Source of the DNA: an uncultured Opitutia bacterium
GTDB lineage: Bacteria > Verrucomicrobiota > Verrucomicrobiia > Opitutales > Opitutaceae
Length of the DNA stretch: 64,000 bases
NCBI GenBank assembly: GCA_903873805.1
Contig: CAIQQB010000132.1
Coordinates: 1 to 64,000 of the forward strand
Direction of reading: 5' to 3'
In this document: in pieces, positions 36,362-46,393 of the stretch
Layout: each line of letters begins with the position of its first letter
Position numbering within the stretch: position 1 is the first letter of the stretch
The notes under the pieces: generated by a model
Database searches by the model: none
Told to the model about the DNA's origin: nothing
What the model saw: the letters and a program-made list of their open reading frames with translations, nothing else
Made by a program: the position numbers and the translations under genes

Positions 36362-37090
36362 ATGCAGTACCTCGACCTGAACTGCGATCTCGGGGAAGGC
36401 GGGGCGCAGGACGCGGAACTGATGCCGCTCGTCTCCTCGGCGAACATCGCCTGCGGGGCGCACGCGGGCGATGTGGCGACGATGCGGGCGACGGTCGCGC
36501 TCGCGCAACGGCACGGGGTGGCGGTGGGCGCGCATCCGGGATTTGCCGACCGGGAACATTTCGGGAGACGCGAGTTGCGGCTCACCGCGACGGAGCTCAT
36601 CCGCCTCGTGCGCGGACAGATCGAAGCGCTCCAGGCGCTGGGGCCTGTGCGACACGTGAAACCGCACGGCGGCCTCTACAATCTGGCGGCGCGGGATGCC
36701 GACACCGCCCGGGCGGTGGCCGTCGCGGTGCGGGAGGCAGATCCTTCGCTGGTGCTATTCGGCCTTGCGGGCGGCGAACTGCTGCGGGCCGGACGGGCGT
36801 TGGGATTGCGCGTCGTCAGCGAAGTCTTTGCCGACCGTGCCTATCAGCCTGACGGAACGCTGGCACCGCGCGGCATGCCGGGTGCGTTGCTCGGCGTGGA
36901 CCTGGCGGTGGCGCAGGTGCTGGGAATCGTACGTACGGGTGCGGTTCGAACGACCGACGGCAGCCTAGTGCCGGTGCAGGCCGACACGGTCTGCGTGCAC
37001 GGCGACGGCCCGGAGGCGGTGGAACTCGCGCGGGCGTTGCGCGAGACGCTCAGGCGGGCGGGGGTGACCCTGCGGGCTTTTTCGGGGTGA
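36362..37090 (+). CDS. pxpA: 5-oxoprolinase subunit A (LamB/YcsF family)
   Basis: Works with PxpBC in 5-oxoproline hydrolysis. The 242 residues show all family blocks: DLNCDLGEGGAQDAELMPLV, SANIACGAHAGDVATM, VGAHPGFADREHFGRREL, HVKPHGGLYNLAARD, VFADRAYQPDGTLAPRG and CVHGDGPEAVELAR. Start MQYLDLNCD at 36362. Its 3' end overlaps the convergent lgt gene by 41 bases. Confidence 0.95.
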   Translation: MQYLDLNCDLGEGGAQDAELMPLVSSANIACGAHAGDVATMRATVALAQRHGVAVGAHPGFADREHFGRRELRLTATELIRLVRGQIEALQALGPVRHVKPHGGLYNLAARDADTARAVAVAVREADPSLVLFGLAGGELLRAGRALGLRVVSEVFADRAYQPDGTLAPRGMPGALLGVDLAVAQVLGIVRTGAVRTTDGSLVPVQADTVCVHGDGPEAVELARALRETLRRAGVTLRAFSG

Positions 37091-37901
37091 ACACAATCAG
37101 CGCCACGCCCGCCACCAGCACGAAAACCGAGTAGAACGTTCCGCGGCTCAGACCGAGAATGAGGGTGACGTCCTGATCGGGCTCGCGAAAGACCTCGCCG
37201 ATGATCCGCACCAGCGCGTAGCCGGCGAGAAATTCGCCACCCAGCTGGCCGGGCTGGCGTTGCATCACATCCGTGCGCCAGAAACGCCATTGCATCCAGG
37301 CCAGGAGGAGCGCGCCTTCCAGCCCGGCCTCGTAGAGCTGCGAGGGATGGCGCGGCAGGATCTGGTCCACGGGGGTGCCGGGTGGGGCGCTGAGGGGAAA
37401 GATCACCGCCCAGGGCACGGTGGACGGTTTGCCCCAGAGCTCACCGTTGATGAAATTGGCCAGCCGGCCGAGCAGCAGCCCGAGCGGCACCACTGACACG
37501 ATGAGATCGCCGAGCTGGAGAAACGGGATGCGGCGGCGGCGGGCGAACCAGGCGACCATCACAATCACCCCCACGAAGCCGCCGTGCGAAGCCATCCCGC
37601 CTTCCCAGACCCGGAGCAGGCTGAGTGGGTCGGAGGGAATTTTCCGCCAGCCGTCGTAAAGCAGAAAGGACCCGAGACGTCCCCCCACGAGTACGCCAAG
37701 GACGACCATGAAGATAAAATCATCGATGGCTTCCCCCTGCAGCGGCGAGCGGCCGGCGCGGGCGGCGGCGCGAAGGAGCAGCCAGCCCCCGACAAAGGCC
37801 AGCACATAGGCGAGGCCGTAGTACCGGATGCCGAGGTTGCCGGAAAAGTGGATGAGAAACGGGTCGAGGTGGTGGACCCAGTAGGCGGGCGGAGGATTCA
37901 A
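37050..37901 (-). CDS. lgt: Prolipoprotein diacylglyceryl transferase
   Basis: Integral membrane enzyme that attaches diacylglycerol to the lipobox cysteine of prolipoproteins. About 283 residues with seven hydrophobic stretches; landmarks are GGMASHGGFVGVIVMV (catalytic His region) and LLLGRLANFINGELWGK (family signature). There is no ATG at a plausible start. The frame is open upstream through a 28-base dispersed repeat. TTG at 37901, or TTG at 37943 on its far side, are the only candidates. I use 37901, which gives a family-like N-terminus (LNPPPAYWVHHLDPFLIHF). The 3' end overlaps pxpA. Confidence 0.85.
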   Translation of the reverse strand: MNPPPAYWVHHLDPFLIHFSGNLGIRYYGLAYVLAFVGGWLLLRAAARAGRSPLQGEAIDDFIFMVVLGVLVGGRLGSFLLYDGWRKIPSDPLSLLRVWEGGMASHGGFVGVIVMVAWFARRRRIPFLQLGDLIVSVVPLGLLLGRLANFINGELWGKPSTVPWAVIFPLSAPPGTPVDQILPRHPSQLYEAGLEGALLLAWMQWRFWRTDVMQRQPGQLGGEFLAGYALVRIIGEVFREPDQDVTLILGLSRGTFYSVFVLVAGVALIVFTPKKPAGSPPPA

Positions 37902-37928
37902 TTTTGGAATTTGGATTTTGGAATTTGG
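37901..37928. repeat. 28-base TTTGGAATTTGG repeat at the lgt start
   Basis: Identical over all 28 bases to 12349-12376 inside uvrA. It occupies the place where the lgt start codon should be, and the candidate TTG at 37901 uses its edge bases. Confidence 0.85.
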
Positions 37929-38004
37929 AAAGAGGAGACCCAATCGGAACCGGCTTTCGTGGCAACTGGTTCGGGCAGCATCCGGTCAAGCCGTTCCACC
38001 CGCC

Positions 38005-39087
38005 TCAGGTGGCCGGCGGCGTGAAGGGGGTGGTGGGTGGAGCGGCCTCGCCGGGCCGTTTGGGCCGGACCTGTTTCTGCTGCCGGGCGCGGGCCAGCTC
38101 GCGCATGTCGACGGCCAGATCGTCCTTCTCGAAAATCTCGAGCCCGAGCAGGTGTTCCATGACGTCCTCCATGGTGACGACGCCGGCGACGGAGCCAAAC
38201 TCGTCAACCGCCACGAGCAGTTGCTGGTGGGTCTTGAGGAAGACCTGGAGGGCGTTGGCGGCCGTGACGGTCTCCGGCACGAAATGAATTTCCTGCATGA
38301 GCTTCTCGACCAGCTCGAAGTCCTGGTCGTTGGCCTTGGCCTTGAGCAGGTCGCGGCGGCGCACCAGGCCGACGATGTCATCGAGGTTCCGTCCGAAAAC
38401 GGGAATGCGGGCGAAGGGAATGTTCGGGTGCTCGTGAAACACCTCCCCGACGGTGGCGTTGCGGCGCAGGGCGGTGACGACCGTGCGCGGGGTCATGATT
38501 TCCCCCACGCGGACGTCGTCGAGCGACAACGCGTTGGCGATGATGTTGGACTCGCTCCGGCTGAGCGTGCCCTCTTGGGCGCCGCGGGCCGCGAGCAGAA
38601 TGATTTCCTGGTCGGAACGATGGGTGCTGACAGGCTGGCCGATGATGAGGCGGACGGCGAGCCGGCAGAAGTAGGTGATGGGGGTGAGCAGCCGGCAGAG
38701 CGACCAGAGCGGATAGACGACGTGCGGCTGGAGGCGGCGGCGGTAGACCACGCCAATGTTCTTCGGAAGTACCTCGGCGCCGACAAGCAGCGCGGCCCCG
38801 AACAGCACGGTAAAGACCACCAGACCCCGTTCGCCGAAAAGGTGGACGCCCACGGCGCCGATGATCACCGAGCCGACGCCGTTCACGATGGTGTTGAGCG
38901 TGAGGATGGCCGAGATGGTCTCGTCGAGGTTGGTCTTGAGCCGCTCCAGGGTGGCGCCGCGGCGCGGGCGGGATTTCTTGAGGGCCTCGATTTCGGCCAC
39001 GGTCGTGCTCAGAATGAGCGCCTCGAAGAGCGAGCAGGTGAAGGAACCGGCGAGGGTGAGGACGATGATGGCGGCAAGCCAGGGCAT
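38005..39087 (-). CDS. CNNM/HlyC-type membrane protein with CBS pair
   Basis: A 360-residue protein with an N-terminal DUF21 (CNNM) membrane domain of about four helices (1-150, including VLLVGAEVLPKNIGVV) and a CBS-domain pair (about 190-315: VGEIMTPRTVVTALRRNATV, ARIPVFGRNLDDIVGLVRRRDLL, VVTMEDVMEHLLGLEIFE). The C-terminal CorC/HlyC domain of many relatives is missing; a Pro/Arg-rich tail takes its place. Relatives are linked to Mg2+/Co2+ efflux, and the label hemolysin is historical. Ion specificity cannot be told. Confidence 0.9.
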   Translation of the reverse strand: MPWLAAIIVLTLAGSFTCSLFEALILSTTVAEIEALKKSRPRRGATLERLKTNLDETISAILTLNTIVNGVGSVIIGAVGVHLFGERGLVVFTVLFGAALLVGAEVLPKNIGVVYRRRLQPHVVYPLWSLCRLLTPITYFCRLAVRLIIGQPVSTHRSDQEIILLAARGAQEGTLSRSESNIIANALSLDDVRVGEIMTPRTVVTALRRNATVGEVFHEHPNIPFARIPVFGRNLDDIVGLVRRRDLLKAKANDQDFELVEKLMQEIHFVPETVTAANALQVFLKTHQQLLVAVDEFGSVAGVVTMEDVMEHLLGLEIFEKDDLAVDMRELARARQQKQVRPKRPGEAAPPTTPFTPPAT

Positions 39088-39241
39088 GGGGCGAGTTTAC
39101 GCCTTGCGGGCCGTTTACGAATCAAAAACGCAGCCGCGGCGGCGCTTCCGGGGTCGGGCGGCCACCTTTCCCATCTGATGGCGCCGGCACGCACCGAAGG
39201 GACTTGCGCGCCGGGCACGCGCCCTTCGTAGTTTGAGGTTC

Positions 39242-40345
39242 ATGACCAGCGCCCTCCAACGCACTCCGTTGCGCGACTTCCACGCCACCCACGGCGGCCG
39301 CCTCGTCGACTTCGCCGGCTGGGAAATGCCGGTGCAATACCGCTCCATCCTGGAGGAGCACCGGGCGGTGCGCCGCGCCGCCGGGCTGTTTGACGTGAGC
39401 CACATGGGCGAGGTCGACGTCCGCGGACCTGATGCCGCCAGGTTTCTCAATCGCCTGGTGACGAATGACGTTTCGAAACTATATCCCGGGCGCGTGCTCT
39501 ACTCGCCGATGTGCCTGCCGGACGGTGGGGTGGTCGACGATCTGCTCGTCTACATGCGCGGGACTGATGATTATTTTCTCTGCATCAACGCCGGCAACAT
39601 CGCCAAGGATCTGGCCTGGATCCACCAGCAGGCCGTCGGGTTTGCCGTCACGGTGACGGACCGTTCGGCCGATTATGCCTTGCTGGCCGTGCAGGGCCCG
39701 CGGGCGGCTGCCATCGTTCAGTCGCTCACCGGCGCCAAGCTCGGTCTGGTAAAATACTACCATTTCACCGAAGGCACCGTGGCGGGCGTCAACTGTCTGA
39801 TCAGCCGCACCGGCTACACCGGCGAGGACGGTTTTGAGCTCTATCACGCGGCGGGGGATGCGGTGGGTCTGGCGGAGGCCCTGGTGGCCGCCGGCGCGCC
39901 GCACGGGCTGGAACTCGTCGGACTCGGCGCCCGCGACAGCCTGCGGCTGGAAGCCGGTTACCCGCTCTACGGCCATGAACTGAGCGCCACGATTTCGCCC
40001 CTGACGGCCGGTCTCGGCTGGACGGTGAAGCTCGACAAGGCCGGCGGCTTCATCAGCGATGAAGCGCTACGGGCCGAAAAGCTGCACGGCGGGGCGCAGC
40101 GGGTGGTGTTTTTCAAGACCGGCGATCGCCGCATTGTGCGCGCCGACACCCCGGTGCTCGGCGCCGGGGGCGCCACCGTCGGCCGTGTGCTGTCCGGCAC
40201 GCTGTCCCCGATGCTCAACGAGGCCATCGGATCCGCCCTGGTGACGGCGGCGGCGGCCGCGAGTCCGCTGGCGGTGGACATTCGCGGGACCCAGCTCGCT
40301 TTGCATCTCGTCAAACCCCCGTTTGTCGAACTAAAGAAAGCCTGA
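39242..40345 (+). CDS. gcvT: Glycine cleavage system T protein (aminomethyltransferase)
   Basis: Transfers the methylene group from aminomethyl-lipoyl H protein to tetrahydrofolate, releasing ammonia. The 367 residues show HATHGGRLVDFAGWEMPVQY, FDVSHMGEVDVRGPDA, GVVDDLLVYMRGTDDYFL (with the conserved Asp) and SRTGYTGEDGFELY. The ATG at 39242 is preceded by GAGG four bases away, a better start than the TTG at 39233. gcvH follows after 38 bases; gcvP is not in the window. I looked for a glycine riboswitch upstream and found none. Confidence 0.96.
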   Translation: MTSALQRTPLRDFHATHGGRLVDFAGWEMPVQYRSILEEHRAVRRAAGLFDVSHMGEVDVRGPDAARFLNRLVTNDVSKLYPGRVLYSPMCLPDGGVVDDLLVYMRGTDDYFLCINAGNIAKDLAWIHQQAVGFAVTVTDRSADYALLAVQGPRAAAIVQSLTGAKLGLVKYYHFTEGTVAGVNCLISRTGYTGEDGFELYHAAGDAVGLAEALVAAGAPHGLELVGLGARDSLRLEAGYPLYGHELSATISPLTAGLGWTVKLDKAGGFISDEALRAEKLHGGAQRVVFFKTGDRRIVRADTPVLGAGGATVGRVLSGTLSPMLNEAIGSALVTAAAAASPLAVDIRGTQLALHLVKPPFVELKKA

Positions 40346-40383
40346 CGTTTTCACTTTTTCCCGAGCCCTCCCTTTTCCACACC

Positions 40384-40767
40384 ATGAGCAGCGTCCCCTC
40401 CGAACTCCGCTACGCCAAGTCCCACGAATGGGTCAAGCCGGCCGCCGACGGCTCCGTGCTGGTCGGCATCACCGACTATGCCCAGGGCAGTCTGGGTGAC
40501 ATCACTTACGTGCAATTGCCGAAAGTCGGCGCCAACCTCGCGGCGGGCCAGGTCTTCGGCGTGGTCGAGTCGGTCAAGGCCGCCTCCGATCTCTATGCCC
40601 CGGTCGCCGGCACGGTCCTCGAGGTCAACGGCGCCCTCGATAGCGCCCCTGAGACGGTCAACGGTTCACCCTATGAATCCGGCTGGATGCTTAAGCTCCG
40701 GCCCGCCGATCCCGCTGCCGTCGCCAGGCTGCTCGACGCCACGGCCTACGGTCAGCTGCTCGGTTGA
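40384..40767 (+). CDS. gcvH: Glycine cleavage system H protein
   Basis: Lipoyl carrier that shuttles the aminomethyl group between P, T and L proteins. The 127 residues have the lipoylation site VVESVKAASDL with Lys65, plus YAKSHEWVK and TDYAQGSLGDITYV, all typical. It is second gene of the gcvTH pair. The L protein it needs is probably lpdA at 16957. Confidence 0.97.
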   Translation: MSSVPSELRYAKSHEWVKPAADGSVLVGITDYAQGSLGDITYVQLPKVGANLAAGQVFGVVESVKAASDLYAPVAGTVLEVNGALDSAPETVNGSPYESGWMLKLRPADPAAVARLLDATAYGQLLG

Positions 40768-40810
40768 GCGGAAACTTGCCCCTGGGCCTGACTAGTGTCG
40801 TTGCCGAAAC

Positions 40811-40949
40811 TACTGAGGCTCGCAGATTGGCCTGACGTGGCTGGTGCCTCACTTCCCGCCGCGCCCGCGGCGGGCTGCATCGGAAATGTAGCCCTGCGCG
40901 TGAGCGCAGGGAGTTTGGTTTTCGTCAGGCTGACGTGCGAGCCTCAGTA
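40811..40949. repeat. Nested repeat: 14-bp inverted arms around a TGTAG hairpin
   Basis: Outer arms 40811-40824 (TACTGAGGCTCGCA) and 40936-40949 are perfect inverted copies. Inside lies the TGTAG hairpin 40887-40911: TGTAG, then CCCTGCGC-GTGA-GCGCAGGG. Further inner similarity: GCCTGACGT on both sides. The right arm contains the stop codon of the convergent DUF1080 gene. Confidence 0.85.
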
Positions 40950-41798
40950 AGGCGTCGCAGCCGGATGATCCCCGGATGGGGCGCCGGGCGCCGGCTCCGT
41001 CTTGGCGGGCACGGTTTCGGGTAGGTGCAGTTCACGCACCCAAATGTTGCGGAAAGCCACGGGGCTGCGGTGATCTTGGAGCAGCAATGGCAGTTTCGCC
41101 GGATGGGCTTCGTAGGGCGGAAGGGTGGAGCGGTTGAAAGTCGGACCGTTGGGCGTGGGGCCGGTCAGCACGACATCGTGCTGCACCAGCACGCCGTTGT
41201 GGAATGCCGTGAGACGAGCGGGCCGGAGGAGCGCGCCGTCCGGGGCGAAGCGGGGTGCAACAAAAACGACGTCATAGGTCTGCCACTCGCCGGGCGGCCG
41301 TGAAGCGTTTACCAGCGGCGCATGTTCCTTGTAAACGGCGGCGTTCTGCCCGTTCACGTAGGTGGGATTGCCGACCGAATCGAGAATCTGCAGCTCGTAA
41401 AGGCCCATGAAAAAAACCCCGCTGTTGCCGCGGCTCTGGCCGGAGCCAGATACCACCGCCGGCTCGCGGAACTCAAGGTGAAGCTGCACGTCGCCAAATG
41501 ACTGCTTGGTGCGCTGGTCGCTCGGCGTGGGCTGGGGGACGACCACCATCGCGCCATCCTCGATTTTCCAGCCGGGTGCGCCCGTCCGCGCGGGCTCCCA
41601 CGCGTCGAGATTCCGGCCGTCGAAAAGCACGATGGCATCGGACGGGATACCGGTCGCTGGTGCGCTGACGACCGGCGGTTCGGGCGACCAGACCTCGGTC
41701 GCCGCGGAGGGCGGCGGCGCGGCGGCAAATGAAGGCGCGGTTCCTGTCACGATTGCCAGCAGAACAAACAGGGTGGGGCGGGGTGAGGTGGGGCGCAT
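40944..41798 (-). CDS. Secreted DUF1080 (3-keto-disaccharide hydrolase-like) protein
   Basis: 284 residues. The signal peptide (TLFVLLAIVTGTAPSFAAA) is followed by a Pro-rich spacer and a concanavalin-like DUF1080 domain: AIVLFDGRNLDAWEP, GAMVVVPQPTPSDQRTKQSF, DVQLHLEFREP, SGQSRGNSGVFFMGLYELQI, EWQTYDVVFVAP and GVLVQHDVVLTGPT. Members bind or cleave sugars, some as 3-keto-glycoside hydrolases. Start at 41798 gives the best signal peptide; an ATG 12 bases upstream is possible. It is followed on the same strand by nothing obvious. The stop lies in a dispersed repeat. Confidence 0.9.
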   Translation of the reverse strand: MRPTSPRPTLFVLLAIVTGTAPSFAAAPPPSAATEVWSPEPPVVSAPATGIPSDAIVLFDGRNLDAWEPARTGAPGWKIEDGAMVVVPQPTPSDQRTKQSFGDVQLHLEFREPAVVSGSGQSRGNSGVFFMGLYELQILDSVGNPTYVNGQNAAVYKEHAPLVNASRPPGEWQTYDVVFVAPRFAPDGALLRPARLTAFHNGVLVQHDVVLTGPTPNGPTFNRSTLPPYEAHPAKLPLLLQDHRSPVAFRNIWVRELHLPETVPAKTEPAPGAPSGDHPAATPY

Positions 41799-41893
41799 CG
41801 CGCAACACAAAAGACCCCGTCCGGATGGTCAAGAGGGAGACAGCGTTTCAGCTGGTGGACGGGTAGCGAAAGGGCACCTGTCCTGCCGGCGGT

Positions 41894-43402
41894 TCAGTCC
41901 TTCAGCACCATGAAATCGAAGAGTGAATAGCCGGTGACGGGAGCCGGCGGCGTGGGAGCAGGAGCGGCGCCGGGAACTCCCGCCGCCGCACCTCTCCGGC
42001 CTCGGCCGCCGCCCAGCAGCGGGGCGCGCTCGGTGGCATTCATCCGCACATACCGGGCGCTGGTGGTTTTGAATTTCTCATCGGTGACGCTGCAGGATGA
42101 TCCCTGCGCCGTGCTGAAAAGATCGGTCCAAGCCGTGCCGTCAGTCGAGATTTGGACCTTGAAGGACTTGGCCGCGTTCGTGCCCCACTTCAGGATGACG
42201 CGGTTGATGTCCGTCGCTTTTCCAAGGTCGACCATGAGCCATTGGGCGTCGGCGGGGCCGCTGTTCCAGCGGGTGTTGATATAGTCCTGATAGGTCTTGG
42301 GTGCGGTGGCATGGCTGGCGACATTCGTGCCGTCGTCGGAGGATGCGGTGGCGGTCTTGCCGGCGGCGAGATTGCGGGCGGGATCGAACTTTCGCCAGGT
42401 CCCCGCGGCGAGGTTCAGGTCCCAGTCCTGCTGGTAATTCACCGTGGGGACATCGCCGTCGAATTCCACCGGCAGCCAGATGTAGTCGCCGTTTCTGCCC
42501 TTCGGGAGGTCCTTGGTCCAGCGATCGCCGGCAAACATGTAGAGCGTTCCCTGCGTGCCCTGGAAGGGGTAGACAAAATCCACCTGCGAGTCCCAGGAAT
42601 TGTTGGAGCCGGGCGTCGAGAGCGGCTTGGCGGGCGACCACGGGCCGGCCAGATCGGTGGCGGTGTAATAGCTCGTGCCGGAGGACTGGATGCCGGCGGT
42701 GCGCGAGGTGCCGTAATAGTAGATGCCGTTGCGCTTGAAAATATGGGGCGCTTCGCGGCTGCGGATGTCCCAGAGGTAAATCCGCTTGTCCAGCGTCAGG
42801 TAGTCGTCGGACATCCGGTAGATGCCGTGCTGGGCGTTGGTCCCGACCGCCCAGGAAACATACGCGATATAGGCCTTGCCGTCGGTGTCCTTGAAGACGG
42901 ACATGTCGCCCATGCGGGCGTTGTCGACCAGCGTCTGGCTGAGGAACGTGAACGGCCCCTCCGGCTTTTCGGACGTGGCAATGCCGAGAAACGCGCCATT
43001 GCCGTCGTACTTGAGGAACATGACGTATTTCTTCGTCAGGTCGTTGTAGAGAACGTCGATGCGGTTGGCGTCCACATCCTGACGGAGGATCACGCCCCGG
43101 TTGGTCCAGTGGACAAGATCGGTGGATGAATAGCAGTACTGCTCAAAAAACCCGCGCGGGTTGCCGCCGTACCAATAAAAGACGCCGTCAAACTGGCAGA
43201 GACACCCGCTGCGGGTGAGGATTCGCGCGCCCACCTGATCGGTCCAGTAGAAGTCGTTATGAAAGGTCTGGAAGCCGTCCGGCACCGCGGTCGCAGCGAG
43301 TCTGGCTGCGGGGATCGCCGGTGCGGTCTGCGTCTGCGCAGTGGAACTCAAGATGGCGGTAGCACCAAAGACTAGAAGGGCGGGGATATGACGGGGGTTC
43401 AT
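41894..43402 (-). CDS. Secreted GH43-like glycosidase with C-terminal F5/8 type C (CBM32-like) domain
   Basis: 502 residues with a signal peptide (HIPALLVFGATAILSSTAQT). A five-bladed beta-propeller-like domain of the GH43/62 type follows (about 45-345: CQFDGVFYWYGGNPRG, SSTDLVHWTNRGVIL, EAPHIFKRNGIYYYGTS, ATDLAGPWSPAKPL). A discoidin-like domain comes next (about 350-460: KTATASSDDGTNVASHA, WLMVDLGKATDINRVILKWG, ARYVRMNATERAP), which usually binds carbohydrate. A Pro/Gly-rich linker interrupts the end of that domain. Probable role: degrading galactan- or arabinan-type polymers outside the cell; substrate unproven. Encoded next to the DUF1080 protein. Confidence 0.85.
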   Translation of the reverse strand: MNPRHIPALLVFGATAILSSTAQTQTAPAIPAARLAATAVPDGFQTFHNDFYWTDQVGARILTRSGCLCQFDGVFYWYGGNPRGFFEQYCYSSTDLVHWTNRGVILRQDVDANRIDVLYNDLTKKYVMFLKYDGNGAFLGIATSEKPEGPFTFLSQTLVDNARMGDMSVFKDTDGKAYIAYVSWAVGTNAQHGIYRMSDDYLTLDKRIYLWDIRSREAPHIFKRNGIYYYGTSRTAGIQSSGTSYYTATDLAGPWSPAKPLSTPGSNNSWDSQVDFVYPFQGTQGTLYMFAGDRWTKDLPKGRNGDYIWLPVEFDGDVPTVNYQQDWDLNLAAGTWRKFDPARNLAAGKTATASSDDGTNVASHATAPKTYQDYINTRWNSGPADAQWLMVDLGKATDINRVILKWGTNAAKSFKVQISTDGTAWTDLFSTAQGSSCSVTDEKFKTTSARYVRMNATERAPLLGGGRGRRGAAAGVPGAAPAPTPPAPVTGYSLFDFMVLKD

Positions 43403-43481
43403 GGGGAAAAGGGGCTGTAATTGCCGCTTCGTCCATGGTCGCCCGCCAAATCAGACGGACCTGAACCAAGCGTGAACGCAG

Positions 43482-45668
<2,187 letters not shown>

Positions 45669-45699
45669 GAGGGTGGCGCGAAAGTCGGGTAAGGAGAGG

Positions 45700-45735
45700 G
45701 ATTGCCATGACGCTGGCGGCGTCGCAATGACAATC
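45700..45735. repeat. Small inverted repeat GATTGCCATGACGC / GCGTCGCAATGACAATC
   Basis: The two words face each other six bases apart between the GAF-ATPase start and the yraN start. On one strand they read GATTGCCATGACGC and GATTGTCATTGCGACGC. It could be an operator of the divergent pair or a further dispersed word pair. Confidence 0.5.
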
Positions 45736-45761
45736 AGAGGCGGAATCGTATTCCTGCAACC

Positions 45762-46208
45762 ATGTGGCAAACCTTCAAGGCGTGGATGAAGCGGCTGGTC
45801 CCGGTTGGCGGGGCCGGGCGGGAGGCTGATGATGCCGGGGCTGAGGGCGAGCGGCTGGCGGCGGAGTTTCTGCGGCGCGAACTGGGCTTCAAGATCATCA
45901 CCCGCAACTGGCGGAGCCCGCGTGACCGGCGCGACGAGCTCGACCTGGTGTGCCGGGACGGCGAGGTGCTGGTGTTGGTGGAGGTGAAGAGTCGGTCGGC
46001 CGAGGCGCTGGTGCCGGGCTACTACGCGGTGAACCGGCGCAAGAAGGCCGCCCTGCGCCGGGCCGGCACCGCCTATCTGCGTGCGCTGCACCCGGCACCC
46101 GCGAGCTTCCGGCTGGATGTGGTGGAGATTGGCACGCACGAAGGTCGCGCGCCCGAGATCCGGCACTTTGCCAACGTGGAGCTGTTTGCGAAGCACTGGC
46201 GTCCGTGA
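45762..46208 (+). CDS. YraN/UPF0102 family protein (nuclease-like fold)
   Basis: 148 residues. Family blocks: [20 protein letters not shown] starts the fold (about residue 26), [20 protein letters not shown] carries the PD-(D/E)xK-type acidic residues and Lys, and [17 protein letters not shown] and FRLDVVEI complete it. Cytoplasmic; function unknown in bacteria generally. It diverges from the GAF-ATPase gene. Confidence 0.9.
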   Translation: MWQTFKAWMKRLVPVGGAGREADDAGAEGERLAAEFLRRELGFKIITRNWRSPRDRRDELDLVCRDGEVLVLVEVKSRSAEALVPGYYAVNRRKKAALRRAGTAYLRALHPAPASFRLDVVEIGTHEGRAPEIRHFANVELFAKHWRP

Positions 46209-46238
46209 GGGCGGGGCGGGGTGGGGTGATCCATGGGG

Positions 46239-46258
46239 ACGCGACGCCCTCGTCGCGT
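46239..46258. repeat. ACGCGACG hairpin repeat upstream of zwf
   Basis: ACGCGACG-CCCT-CGTCGCGT, flanked by GGGG and TTTCCGA. Same family as 5108-5165, 15851-15870 and 30994-31013. Confidence 0.85.
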
Positions 46259-46315
46259 TTTCCGAGCCCCGCACTGCGACAGGGCGTTACAGCTCCATGC
46301 AATCTCGTGGGGTGA

Positions 46316-46340
46316 GGGCCCCCTGCCTACATCAGCGTGC
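46316..46340 (-). repeat. TGTAG hairpin repeat upstream of zwf
   Basis: On the minus strand TGTAGGCAGGGGGCCCTCA and onward. Most similar to the copies at 15878-15902 and 58631-58656. Here, as in the glycosyltransferase gene, it follows an ACGCGACG hairpin. Confidence 0.7.
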
Positions 46341-46393
46341 CAGCCGCATTAGCCTTGCTACCGGGTGCCTGCCTTCGCCAAAACCTCCCCGGC

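Noticed and set aside
39100-39241. Possible glycine riboswitch upstream of gcvT
   Set aside because: A CCGAAGG string is present, but the paired aptamer cores and conserved GGAGAG-type helices are missing.
45669-46274. N-terminal extension of the GAF-ATPase reading frame
   Set aside because: It runs through the divergent yraN gene and an ACGCGACG hairpin repeat; the family sequence starts at 45668.
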